64,000 nt of DNA from Nocardia asteroides (GTDB taxonomy: Bacteria > Actinomycetota > Actinomycetes > Mycobacteriales > Mycobacteriaceae). Below are positions 1 to 6,601 of this stretch, in pieces (within the stretch, counting starts at the first letter, position 1; each line of letters opens with the position of its first letter). The notes under the pieces are model-generated. The model did no database searches. It saw only the letters and a list, made by a program, of their open reading frames with translations, and was not told the origin of the DNA. The position numbers and the translations under genes were made by a program. The DNA is taken from contig NZ_CP089214.1 in the NCBI RefSeq assembly GCF_021183625.1, forward strand, positions 5,766,001 through 5,830,000, in the 5' to 3' direction.

Positions 1-75
1 CCGGGCGCGCAGGGCCGGGACCGAGAGGTCGACGATGGTCGGCGCTGGCAGGTGATCGGTGGTGGCGGCGCTCAT
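1..75 (-). CDS. Partial CDS, N-terminus only; possible metF
   Basis: A minus-strand frame opens with ATG at 75 and runs off the left edge after 25 codons. The visible N-terminus contains the stretch APTIVDLSVPALRAR. Nothing in it is diagnostic. In related actinobacteria a methylenetetrahydrofolate reductase gene lies on this side of the mraZ region, and a short polar leader ending in a 'TI-DL' stretch would fit that family, so metF is the best guess from context. The gene is divergent from the HEPN gene at 275 and shares with it a 199-nt intergenic region holding a candidate promoter and a LexA-like box. Confidence 0.35.
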   Translation of the reverse strand, partial: MSAATTDHLPAPTIVDLSVPALRAR

Positions 76-136
76 GTCTTCCGTCGGTCGGGGGCGGCCG
101 ACGGACCTGCGCCTGCCCGCGGGATCGCGGATCCGG

Positions 137-164
137 TCGACATGTCGGTGGCTCGCTCTATAGT
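137..164 (+). promoter_or_regulatory. Candidate promoter upstream of HEPN gene
   Basis: TCGACA (137-142) and TATAGT (159-164) are separated by 16 nt, a plausible -35/-10 pair for the plus strand. The -10 core is nearly symmetric, so TATAGA (162-157) on the minus strand could serve the divergent gene. This is pattern matching only. Confidence 0.3.
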
Positions 165-182
165 CGGTGGCAATGGAATTGT

Positions 183-198
183 TCGAATGCCTGTTCGA
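183..198. promoter_or_regulatory. LexA (SOS)-box-like palindrome
   Basis: TCGAATGCCTGTTCGA matches the mycobacterial-type LexA consensus TCGAAC-N4-GTTCGA at 11 of 12 fixed positions. It lies in the divergent region, just downstream of the candidate plus-strand -10 and about 76 nt before the HEPN gene start. A LexA box is better supported elsewhere in this window (54754-54769), which gives an internal comparison. Whether this copy binds LexA is inference. Confidence 0.4.
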
Positions 199-274
199 TC
201 TGCTGTCCATCCGGGCTGCTGCTCAGCCCCTGTCAGCACGATAGTCCAGGTGCGCGACTGTGGAGGGACCGCTG

Positions 275-778
275 ATGTCCGACGGCAATCGAACCGCCTC
301 CGGCATGGGTGCTTCGGCCAGGGCCCGGGCCGGGATGGGGCCGCCCACCGGTGATTCGTCCGCGCGGCGCGGCCGGGCGGGCAGCCTGCTGCGGAAGGCC
401 GACGGCCTGCTCATGGCCGCGGCGGGCGAGCCGGACCCGAGGGAGTGCTTCCGCACCGCCTACCTGGCCGCGCTGCGTGGCGCGGGCGCGGTACTCGCTT
501 ACACCGGCGCCGACACCGCGCCGCGGGCCCGCTCCCGCAATGCCTGGGTGCTGCTGCAGCGCGCCGCCCCCGAGTTCGTCATGTGGGCCGATTACTTCAG
601 CGCGCACTCCGAACTGCGGGCCGCACTCGAGGCCGGGCTCGACCGCGAGATCGGCAGGCAGGAGGCGGTCGAGTTCCATTCCCGGGTCGGCGCCTTCCTG
701 CACGACGTGGAAGATCTGCTGGCCAGCGCGGCCCGGCTGCGCCCCGCTCCGGGCTGGACCGGGGGAATGTCGGCCTGA
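275..778 (+). CDS. SAV_6107 family HEPN domain protein
   Basis: The 167-residue protein matches the actinobacterial SAV_6107 HEPN family. The family's function is not established; HEPN domains elsewhere act as RNases or nucleotide-binding helical bundles. The start is ATG 275 because GGAGGG (262-267) sits 7 nt upstream; an in-frame GTG at 260 overlaps that site. After a disordered Arg/Ser/Gly-rich N-terminus (1-35) the rest is predicted helical. RQEAVEFH (128-135) fits the R-x4-6-H motif of catalytic HEPN proteins. The gene stands alone, with its own candidate promoter and an SOS-box-like palindrome upstream. The family call is fairly secure; an RNase role is only suggested by the motif. Confidence 0.8.
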   Translation: MSDGNRTASGMGASARARAGMGPPTGDSSARRGRAGSLLRKADGLLMAAAGEPDPRECFRTAYLAALRGAGAVLAYTGADTAPRARSRNAWVLLQRAAPEFVMWADYFSAHSELRAALEAGLDREIGRQEAVEFHSRVGAFLHDVEDLLASAARLRPAPGWTGGMSA

Positions 779-887
779 CCCGCCGCGGTGGTTGTGGCCG
801 ACACCCTGTGGTTATGGCCGAGTAGGTGGTACGCCCCTGATCGAACTCGTATCATGGGTAGCGGACAGCCGCCAAGGTCGGCTATCT

Positions 888-916
888 GTCGCCTACGCAC
901 CGTCCGGGTAGGCGAC
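888..916. repeat. Inverted repeat before DUF3040 gene
   Basis: GTCGCCTAC (888-896) and GTAGGCGAC (908-916) form a perfect 9-bp inverted repeat with an 11-nt spacer, in the 167-nt gap between the HEPN gene and the DUF3040 start at 946. It could be an operator, an mRNA hairpin, or a weak terminator for the HEPN gene. No T-tract follows. Confidence 0.45.
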
Positions 917-945
917 CGCCACGCCCTAGTGCCGGGGGAGGTACC

Positions 946-1371
946 GTGCCACTCTCCGAGCACGAGCAGCGCATGCTCGAACAGATCGAGAGCGCGCTCT
1001 ATGCTGAGGATCCGAAATTCGCGTCGTCCGTCCGCGGCGGGCGCCTCCGCACAACGACGAGCCGCCGCAGACTGCAGGCCGGAGCGCTCTTCGTGCTCGG
1101 GCTCGTCCTGCTGATCGCCGGCATCGCCATTCCGGTCCGGCCGGGCGGGTTCCCCGTCATCAGCCTGGTCGGTTTCATCGTCATGTTCGGCGCGGGTGTC
1201 CTGCTGCTGGTCGGGGGCTCCCGGGCGGCAGCGCGGGCCGAGGGAACGGAGGCGGGCGGCGGTGCCGCCGGTGGCCGCGCCCAGCCCCGCGGCGGTCGGC
1301 AGCAGCGCCGCTCCGGCGGCTTCTCCGAGCGCATGGAGGACCGCTTCCGCAAGCGCTTCGAACAGGACTGA
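946..1371 (+). CDS. DUF3040 domain membrane protein
   Basis: The 141-residue protein matches DUF3040 (compare M. tuberculosis Rv2169c, which also lies next to mraZ). The cytoplasmic N-terminus begins PLSEHEQRMLEQIE, typical of the family. It is followed by two membrane segments (about 46-64 and 70-90) and a Gly/Arg-rich basic C-terminal tail ending in a helix with alternating charges. The function is unknown. The start is GTG 946, preceded by GGGGGAGG (933-940). It is monocistronic, closed by a strong hairpin at 1398-1445, so it is separate from the dcw operon that follows. Confidence 0.85.
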   Translation: MPLSEHEQRMLEQIESALYAEDPKFASSVRGGRLRTTTSRRRLQAGALFVLGLVLLIAGIAIPVRPGGFPVISLVGFIVMFGAGVLLLVGGSRAAARAEGTEAGGGAAGGRAQPRGGRQQRRSGGFSERMEDRFRKRFEQD

Positions 1372-1397
1372 CGCTCCGCCCCTCCGCGCACATCGAA

Positions 1398-1445
1398 CGA
1401 TGACGGCGGCGCCGCACCCCCCGGGTTGCGGCGCCGCCGTCATCG
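1398..1445 (+). terminator. Strong hairpin terminator after DUF3040 gene
   Basis: A perfect 19-bp inverted repeat (1398-1416 and 1427-1445) with a 10-nt loop starts 27 nt past the DUF3040 stop. It is very GC-rich and has no T-tract, as is usual for actinobacterial hairpin terminators. It insulates the dcw promoter. Confidence 0.75.
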
Positions 1446-1729
1446 ACGTGTCCGCGGCGCGCCGACATTTGCCGCCTGATCCGGAGCGCCCCCGGCCTGC
1501 CCCGCGCGCCATCTCCCACTCCGCTCCACGGGCCGCCCCACCCGTCCCCACCGGCGCGCCCGGCGATCTTCGCAACCCTCGCACCAGGGCGTTTGCTGAG
1601 CGTTTCCCGGCCATAGCCGAAAGGAATCGCCGGGCCGGGTCGAACACGTATTGCACCCCCCACTCCGGTGATAGCTGGAGTGACCTGCGCGAACCGTTTT
1701 CCGGGGAGCCAGATCACCTCCGGTTTCGA

Positions 1730-1760
1730 TTGAAAGTGGGGGAAAGTGGGGTAATGTGGA
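1730..1760 (+). promoter_or_regulatory. dcw promoter overlapped by three MraZ boxes
   Basis: TTGAAA (1730-1735) and TAATGT (1752-1757) form a -35/-10 pair with a 16-nt spacer. Over it lie three direct repeats, AAAGTGGGGG (1733-1742), AAAGTGGGGT (1743-1752) and AATGTGGAGC (1753-1762), with the GTGG cores at 1736, 1746 and 1756, an exact 10-bp period. MraZ is known to bind such helically phased TGGG-type repeats and repress its own operon. A transcription start near 1764 would leave a leader of about 46 nt before mraZ. Confidence 0.8.
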
Positions 1761-1809
1761 GCGCGCACTACAGGAGGCCATCCGGTTGCTTCGGTAGGGA
1801 GGTGTCGAA

Positions 1810-2241
1810 GTGTTCTTCGGTACCTACACCCCGCGGCTGGACGACAAGGGGCGACTCACGTTGCCCGCGAAATTTCGAGACGATCTGGCGGGAGGGTTGA
1901 TGGTCACGAAGGGTCAGGACCACAGCCTTGCCGTCTATCCGCGGGAGGCGTTCGCGGAACTCGCGCAGCGCGCCGCGGCGGCGTCCCGCACCGATCCGCA
2001 GGCGCGCGCCTTCGTGCGCGCACTGGCGGCGGGCACCGACGAGCAGCGTCCGGATGCCCAGGGTCGCATCACCCTCTCGGTCGATCATCGCCGCTACGCC
2101 AACCTCAGCAGGGACTGCGTGGTGAACGGGTCGATCGAATTCCTGGAGATCTGGGACAAGCAGGCGTGGGAGTCCTACCTCGCCGATCACGAGGAGGACT
2201 ACGCGCAAGGGAGCAACGAGTCGCTGGGCACGATCTTCTAG
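1810..2241 (+). CDS. mraZ: Transcriptional regulator MraZ
   Basis: The 143-residue DNA-binding protein represses the dcw operon and forms a ring-shaped oligomer in other bacteria. Two SpoVT/AbrB-type half-domains are visible: one around DDKGRLTLPAKFR (11-23) and one around DAQGRITL (about 82-89). The length is normal. The start is GTG 1810, the only one giving the family N-terminus MFFGTYTPRLD, with AGGGAGG 7 nt upstream. It is first in the operon, 145 nt before rsmH, and its presumed binding repeats lie over the promoter at 1730-1760, so autorepression is expected. Confidence 0.97.
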   Translation: MFFGTYTPRLDDKGRLTLPAKFRDDLAGGLMVTKGQDHSLAVYPREAFAELAQRAAAASRTDPQARAFVRALAAGTDEQRPDAQGRITLSVDHRRYANLSRDCVVNGSIEFLEIWDKQAWESYLADHEEDYAQGSNESLGTIF

Positions 2242-2386
2242 CCCCCGGAGCAGGCGAGTGCGCCGCGGCCTCTGCCCGGACGTGGACCCTGACGTACTTC
2301 CCCGACGCCAGGTGCCGCGCCTCGGTCAGAGACCACGGCGCATTCGCCGCCGACAGCGCTTCTCAGCCGGAATCCAGGAGGTCGAG

Positions 2387-3364
2387 GTGCACGACGCACA
2401 GCCAGGCCCCCGGCACGTGCCGGTGCTGCTCCGGCGGTGTGATTCCCTCCTCGGCCCCGCGCTCGACGCCCCCGGCGCCGTCTACCTGGACGCCACCCTC
2501 GGCCTCGGCGGGCACGCCGAGCACTTCCTGCGCGAGTACCCGGAGCTCCGGCTGGTCGGGCTGGACCGGGACACCACCGCGCTGGAACTCGCGGGCGCCC
2601 GGCTCGCGCCCTACGCCGACCGGGTCACCCTGGTGCACACCCGCTACGACGGCATCCCGGAGGCGCTGGAGCGCGCCGGGGTCGGCAGCGGCGGTGTCTC
2701 CGGAATCCTGATGGACCTCGGCGTCTCGTCCATGCAGCTCGATCTGGCCGAGCGCGGTTTCGCCTACTCCATCGACGCGCCGCTCGACATGCGGATGGAC
2801 CCGACCACCGGCCCCACCGCCGCCGACGTGCTCAACACCTACAGCCACGGCGACCTGGCCCGGGTGCTGAAGACCTACGGCGAGGAGCGCTTCGCGGGCA
2901 AGATCGCCTCCGAGGTGCTGCGCCGCAGGCAGCAGCGGCCGTTCCGGACCAGCGCCGAACTCGTCGAACTGCTCTACGCCACCATCCCCGCCGCCACCCG
3001 CCGCACCGGCGGGCACCCGGCCAAGCGCACCTTCCAGGCCCTGCGGGTGGAGGTGAACGCCGAACTCGACTCGCTGCGGGCCGCGCTGCCCGCCGCGCTC
3101 GACGCGCTGCGGGTCGGCGGGCGGCTCGTCGTGCTCGCCTACCAGTCGCTGGAAGACCGCGTGGTCAAACAGGAACTGGCGAAGCACACGGTCTCCCGCA
3201 CCCCGGCCGGGCTCCCGATGGAGCTGCCCGGCATGGGCCCGACCTTCCGGCTGCTCACCCGCGGTGCGGAGAAGGCCACCGACGCGGAGATCGAGGAGAA
3301 TCCGCGCGCCGCCCCGGTGCGGCTGCGTGCGGTGGAGCGGATCGAGGAGGGGCCCATCTCATGA
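2387..3364 (+). CDS. rsmH: 16S rRNA m4C1402 methyltransferase RsmH (MraW)
   Basis: The enzyme methylates N4 of C1402 in 16S rRNA using S-adenosylmethionine. The 325-residue protein starts with HVPVLL (10-15), then the SAM-binding loop DATLGLGGHA (35-44), DLGVSSMQLD in the middle, and a C-terminal YQSLEDRVVK segment typical of the family. The frame is open further upstream, but GTG 2387 is chosen because AGGAGG (2376-2381) lies 5 nt before it and the family N-terminus begins there. The stop overlaps the next start (ATGA, 3361-3364), indicating translational coupling to the FtsL-like gene. Confidence 0.96.
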   Translation: MHDAQPGPRHVPVLLRRCDSLLGPALDAPGAVYLDATLGLGGHAEHFLREYPELRLVGLDRDTTALELAGARLAPYADRVTLVHTRYDGIPEALERAGVGSGGVSGILMDLGVSSMQLDLAERGFAYSIDAPLDMRMDPTTGPTAADVLNTYSHGDLARVLKTYGEERFAGKIASEVLRRRQQRPFRTSAELVELLYATIPAATRRTGGHPAKRTFQALRVEVNAELDSLRAALPAALDALRVGGRLVVLAYQSLEDRVVKQELAKHTVSRTPAGLPMELPGMGPTFRLLTRGAEKATDAEIEENPRAAPVRLRAVERIEEGPIS

Positions 3365-4434
3365 GTGTGCGGGCGCGGGCGGCGGAGGCGCCGGGGCGGC
3401 TCGCCCGCCGGGTGCAGGCGGCCGAGCGGGTGAAATCCGGTGCGGCGCAGCGGGCGTACACGCGCAGGCGGCTGCGGGCCGAGCAGCTCGGGCTGCTGCC
3501 CGCCGCCTCGGCGGTGCGCAGCGCGGCGGCGACCGGGCGGATTCCGTTCGTGATCGTCATCCTCGTGCTGCTCGGCTGCGGGCTCGCCTGCACGCTGCTG
3601 CTCACCACCCGCGCCGCGGAGGACAGTTACCAGCTCAGCGATCTGCGCGCGGCGAACCAGAAGCTGCTCGACGAGCGGGCCGCGCTGCTGCGCGAGGTCG
3701 AGGCGGCGGATTCGGCGCCCGAACTCGCCAATCGCGCACGGGAACTCGGCATGATTCCGGCGATCGATCCGGCTCGGTTGGTGCTCGCGCCGGACGGGAC
3801 GGTCACCGTGGTCGGTGAGCCGACGGCCGCGCAGGGTGCTTCGGTGCCGCCGCTGAACAACAACCGCGGTGAGCGGGTGGTCCCGGTGACCGCGCTGCCG
3901 CTCCCGGGTTCGGGGCCCGCCCCCGCTCCCGCGCCCACCGCGGCGCAGCCGGGTGCCGCGCCCGGCGCCGGGGTCGGCACGCTCGGCGTCCCGATCGACC
4001 CCGCCACCGGCGGCCCGGTCCCCGAGGGCGCGAACGGAACCGGCGCGACGGCTCCCGGGGCGACCGCTCCCGGGGCGACGGCTCCCGGCGCGGCGGCTCC
4101 CGGTGCGGCGGCTCCCGGTGCGACGGCTCCCGGTGCGACGGCCCCCGGCGCGAGCGCGCCTGCGCCCGGCACCGTGCCGGATCCGGCGATCTCCCCGCTT
4201 CCCGGCGCGGGCGACCCCGCCGCGCCCGGCCCAGGTACTCCTGCCGCGGGCGACGCCACCGCGCCCGGCCCCGGTACTCCCGCCGCGCCCGGCGGTGCTG
4301 CCGCGCCCGGCGCGGGCGATCCCGCCGCAACCGACCCCGTCGCCCCCGGAACCGGCGACATCGCCGCTCCGGGCACCGTGGTCCCCGCCCCCGGCGCCAC
4401 CGGCCTCACCCGCCCCGATGCGGACGACCGGTGA
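3361..4434 (+). CDS. FtsL-like Pro/Ala-rich membrane protein
   Basis: The 357-residue protein occupies the ftsL position between rsmH and ftsI, as M. tuberculosis Rv2164c does. A basic cytoplasmic N-terminus (1-60) is followed by one membrane helix (about 61-83) and a short coiled coil (about 90-135) ending ELANRARELGMI, the FtsL/DivIC-type segment. The remainder (about 150-357) is a Pro/Ala/Gly/Thr tail, presumably extracytoplasmic, including seven tandem 15-nt repeats. Expected role: divisome subunit bridging FtsQ and FtsW/FtsI. It overlaps its neighbours by 4 bp on both sides. FtsL identity rests on position and topology more than on sequence. Confidence 0.85.
   Translation: MSVRARAAEAPGRLARRVQAAERVKSGAAQRAYTRRRLRAEQLGLLPAASAVRSAAATGRIPFVIVILVLLGCGLACTLLLTTRAAEDSYQLSDLRAANQKLLDERAALLREVEAADSAPELANRARELGMIPAIDPARLVLAPDGTVTVVGEPTAAQGASVPPLNNNRGERVVPVTALPLPGSGPAPAPAPTAAQPGAAPGAGVGTLGVPIDPATGGPVPEGANGTGATAPGATAPGATAPGAAAPGAAAPGATAPGATAPGASAPAPGTVPDPAISPLPGAGDPAAPGPGTPAAGDATAPGPGTPAAPGGAAAPGAGDPAATDPVAPGTGDIAAPGTVVPAPGATGLTRPDADDR
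4051..4155 (+). repeat. Seven tandem 15-nt repeats coding APGA(T/A/S)
   Basis: Seven head-to-tail copies of a 15-nt unit (type GCTCCCGGTGCGACG) run in frame inside the FtsL-like gene and encode APGAT or APGAA units. Copies differ mainly at synonymous third positions; two adjacent copies (4111-4125 and 4126-4140) are identical, which suggests recent slippage. Confidence 0.9.
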
Positions 4435-6392
4435 GGGAGAACAGGGGCGGCCGCTCGCCGCGGGCCCGGACCCCGTCCGGCCCGCAGCGCCGCTCCGGCT
4501 CGGCCGCCTCCCGCCCCTCCGGCTCCGCCGCCGCCCGCCCCACCGGCGCCCCGCGCGACGCCACCAGCGGTGCCACCCGGCTCGGCGCCGACCGCTCCTC
4601 CCGGCTGCGGCTCGGCGCGGGCCGGATCGCCATGCTGGTGGCGCTCGCCGTGGTCGCGCTGCAGCTGCTCTGGGTGCAGAGCATCGCCGCGCCCGGACTT
4701 TCCGCGCAGGCCGCGAGCCAGCGCACCACCAGGCAGATCGAGCCCGCCACCCGCGGCCCGATCGTGGACCGCAACGGGAAGCCGCTCGCCTTCACCGTGA
4801 CCGCGAAGGCGCTCACCTTCCAGCCGGTCCGGGTGCGCCAGGAGCTCGCCGCCGCGCGCGAGAAGGACGACACCGCCCCGGAGCCGGACAAGCGGCTGCT
4901 CGAGATCGCGGACACCGTCAACGCCAAGCTCGGCCCCGCGGGCCCATCGGAGAAGGAGCTGCTGGCCAAGCTGCGCGGCGACGAGACCTTCGTCTACCTG
5001 GCGCGCGGCGTCGACCCGCGGATCGCCGCCGAGCTCAAGCTGAAGTTCCCCGAGGTCGGCACCGAGCGGCAGGACCTGCGCGAATATCCGGGCGGGGCGC
5101 TCGCCGCCAACCTGCTCGGCGCCACCGGGTGGGACGGCCACGGCCAGATCGGGCTGGAGTCGTCGATGGACTCGCTGCTGGCCGGCACCGACGGCTCGCA
5201 CACCTACGACCGCGGCTCGGACGGCGCGGTGATCCCGGGCAGCTGGCGCGACCGGCAGCCCGCGGTGAACGGCAACACCGTCGAGCTGACCCTTGACCAG
5301 GATCTGCAGTACTACGTGCAGCAGCAGGTGCAGCAGGCCAAGGAGCTCTCCGGCGCGCAGGGCGCCTCCGCGGTGGTGCTGGACGCGCGCACCGGCCAGG
5401 TGCTCGCCATGGCCAACGACAACACCTTCAACCCCGCGCTCGGCCCGCAGTTCTGGTCGAACGCGGACATGAGCAACCCCTCGGTGACCGAGCCCTTCGA
5501 GCCCGGCTCGGTGAACAAGATCATCACCGCGGCCGCGGCCATCGAGTACGGGCTGACGACCCCGGACGAGGTGCTGCAGGTGCCCGGCGAGATCCGGATG
5601 GCCGGGGTCACCGTGAACGACGCCTGGGAGCACGGCGTCGCGCCGTACACCACCACCGGAATCTTCGGGAAGTCGTCCAATGTCGGCACGCTCATGCTGG
5701 CGCAGCGAGTCGGCGAGGACCGCTTCGCCGACCTGGTGGGCCGGTTCGGGCTCGGCAGGCGCAGCGGCGTCGGGCTGCCCGGCGAGAGCGCGGGGCAGGT
5801 GCCCGCGCGGGACCAGTGGTCCGGCGGCACCTTCGCCAACCTGCCGATCGGCCAGGGCCTCTCGATGACCACGCTGCAGATGACCGGCATGTACCAGGCC
5901 ATCGCCAACGACGGCGTGCGGATTCCGCCGCGCGTCGTCAGGGCCACCATCGGGCCGGACGGCGCGCGCACCGACGAGCCGCAGCCGGACGGGGTGCGGG
6001 TGGTGAGCCCGGCGACCGCGGCCACGCTGCGCACCATGTTCCAGTCGGTGGTGCAGCGCGACCCGCGCGGCGTGCAGATGGGCACCGGTGCCTCCGGCGC
6101 CGTCACCGGGTACCAGATCGCGGGCAAGACCGGCACCGCGCAGCAGATCGACCAGCAGTGCAAGTGCTACTCCAGCTCCAGCTACTGGATCACCTTCGCC
6201 GGGATCGCGCCCGCCGACGACCCGCGCTACGTCGTCGGGATCATGCTGGACAATCCGCAGCGCAGCTCGGACGGCGGCGGCGGGCAGTCGGCGGCGCCGC
6301 TCTTCCACAACATCGCCTCCTGGGCGCTGCAGCGCGACGCGGTCCCGCCGTCGCCCGCGCCGCCGGGGCCGTTCGTCCTGCAGGCGTCCTGA
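4431..6392 (+). CDS. ftsI: Penicillin-binding protein 3/FtsI (PbpB)
   Basis: This is the septal peptidoglycan transpeptidase, working with FtsW. The 653-residue protein has an Arg/Ser/Pro-rich cytoplasmic N-terminus (1-60), a membrane anchor (about 62-82), a PBP dimerisation domain, and a transpeptidase domain with all three motifs: SVNK (nucleophile Ser360, Lys363), SSN (415-417) and KTG (566-568). A CKCYSSSSYW segment after KTG carries two close cysteines. The start is GTG 4431, overlapping the previous stop by 4 bp. A 209-nt gap then precedes murE, so a new promoter may lie there. Confidence 0.96.
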   Translation: MRENRGGRSPRARTPSGPQRRSGSAASRPSGSAAARPTGAPRDATSGATRLGADRSSRLRLGAGRIAMLVALAVVALQLLWVQSIAAPGLSAQAASQRTTRQIEPATRGPIVDRNGKPLAFTVTAKALTFQPVRVRQELAAAREKDDTAPEPDKRLLEIADTVNAKLGPAGPSEKELLAKLRGDETFVYLARGVDPRIAAELKLKFPEVGTERQDLREYPGGALAANLLGATGWDGHGQIGLESSMDSLLAGTDGSHTYDRGSDGAVIPGSWRDRQPAVNGNTVELTLDQDLQYYVQQQVQQAKELSGAQGASAVVLDARTGQVLAMANDNTFNPALGPQFWSNADMSNPSVTEPFEPGSVNKIITAAAAIEYGLTTPDEVLQVPGEIRMAGVTVNDAWEHGVAPYTTTGIFGKSSNVGTLMLAQRVGEDRFADLVGRFGLGRRSGVGLPGESAGQVPARDQWSGGTFANLPIGQGLSMTTLQMTGMYQAIANDGVRIPPRVVRATIGPDGARTDEPQPDGVRVVSPATAATLRTMFQSVVQRDPRGVQMGTGASGAVTGYQIAGKTGTAQQIDQQCKCYSSSSYWITFAGIAPADDPRYVVGIMLDNPQRSSDGGGGQSAAPLFHNIASWALQRDAVPPSPAPPGPFVLQAS

Positions 6393-6482
6393 AGCGGTGG
6401 GAACCCCGGGTGATCTGCGACGACCAGCGGGTTCGGCGACGGCGGGCGGCCGGTCGCGGCGGGCGCGCGGCCGGGCCGGAGC

Positions 6483-6582
6483 GGTAACCAGAGGCGCGTT
6501 GCTCGGGCCGGGGCGCGCGTCGGTAACCTGACTCCCCGTCCCAGTCGTGTTCGTACGCGGCATGTTCGATCGGACATGTCCG
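6483..6582. promoter_or_regulatory. Possible regulatory region between ftsI and murE
   Basis: The 209-nt ftsI-murE gap contains two GGTAACC palindromes (6483-6489 and 6522-6528) and a perfect 12-bp palindrome, CGGACATGTCCG (6571-6582), just before the murE ribosome binding site GAAGGAG (6591-6597). This break in an otherwise overlapping cluster is a likely place for an internal promoter, but no clear -35/-10 pair was found. Confidence 0.3.
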
Positions 6583-6601
6583 CCCCGAGAGAAGGAGCAA
6601 G

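Larger units (their letters stand above)
1372..1809. other. Gene-free stretch before mraZ
   Basis: This 438-nt gap holds the DUF3040 terminator hairpin (1398-1445), then about 280 nt with no convincing gene, then the mraZ promoter and operator (1730-1760) and the mraZ ribosome binding site (AGGGAGG, 1796-1802). Open frames across it lack plausible starts and protein-like composition. Confidence 0.7.

Noticed and set aside
4051..4155. Tandem repeats as a CRISPR-like array
   Set aside because: Units are 15 nt with no spacers and lie in frame in a coding sequence.
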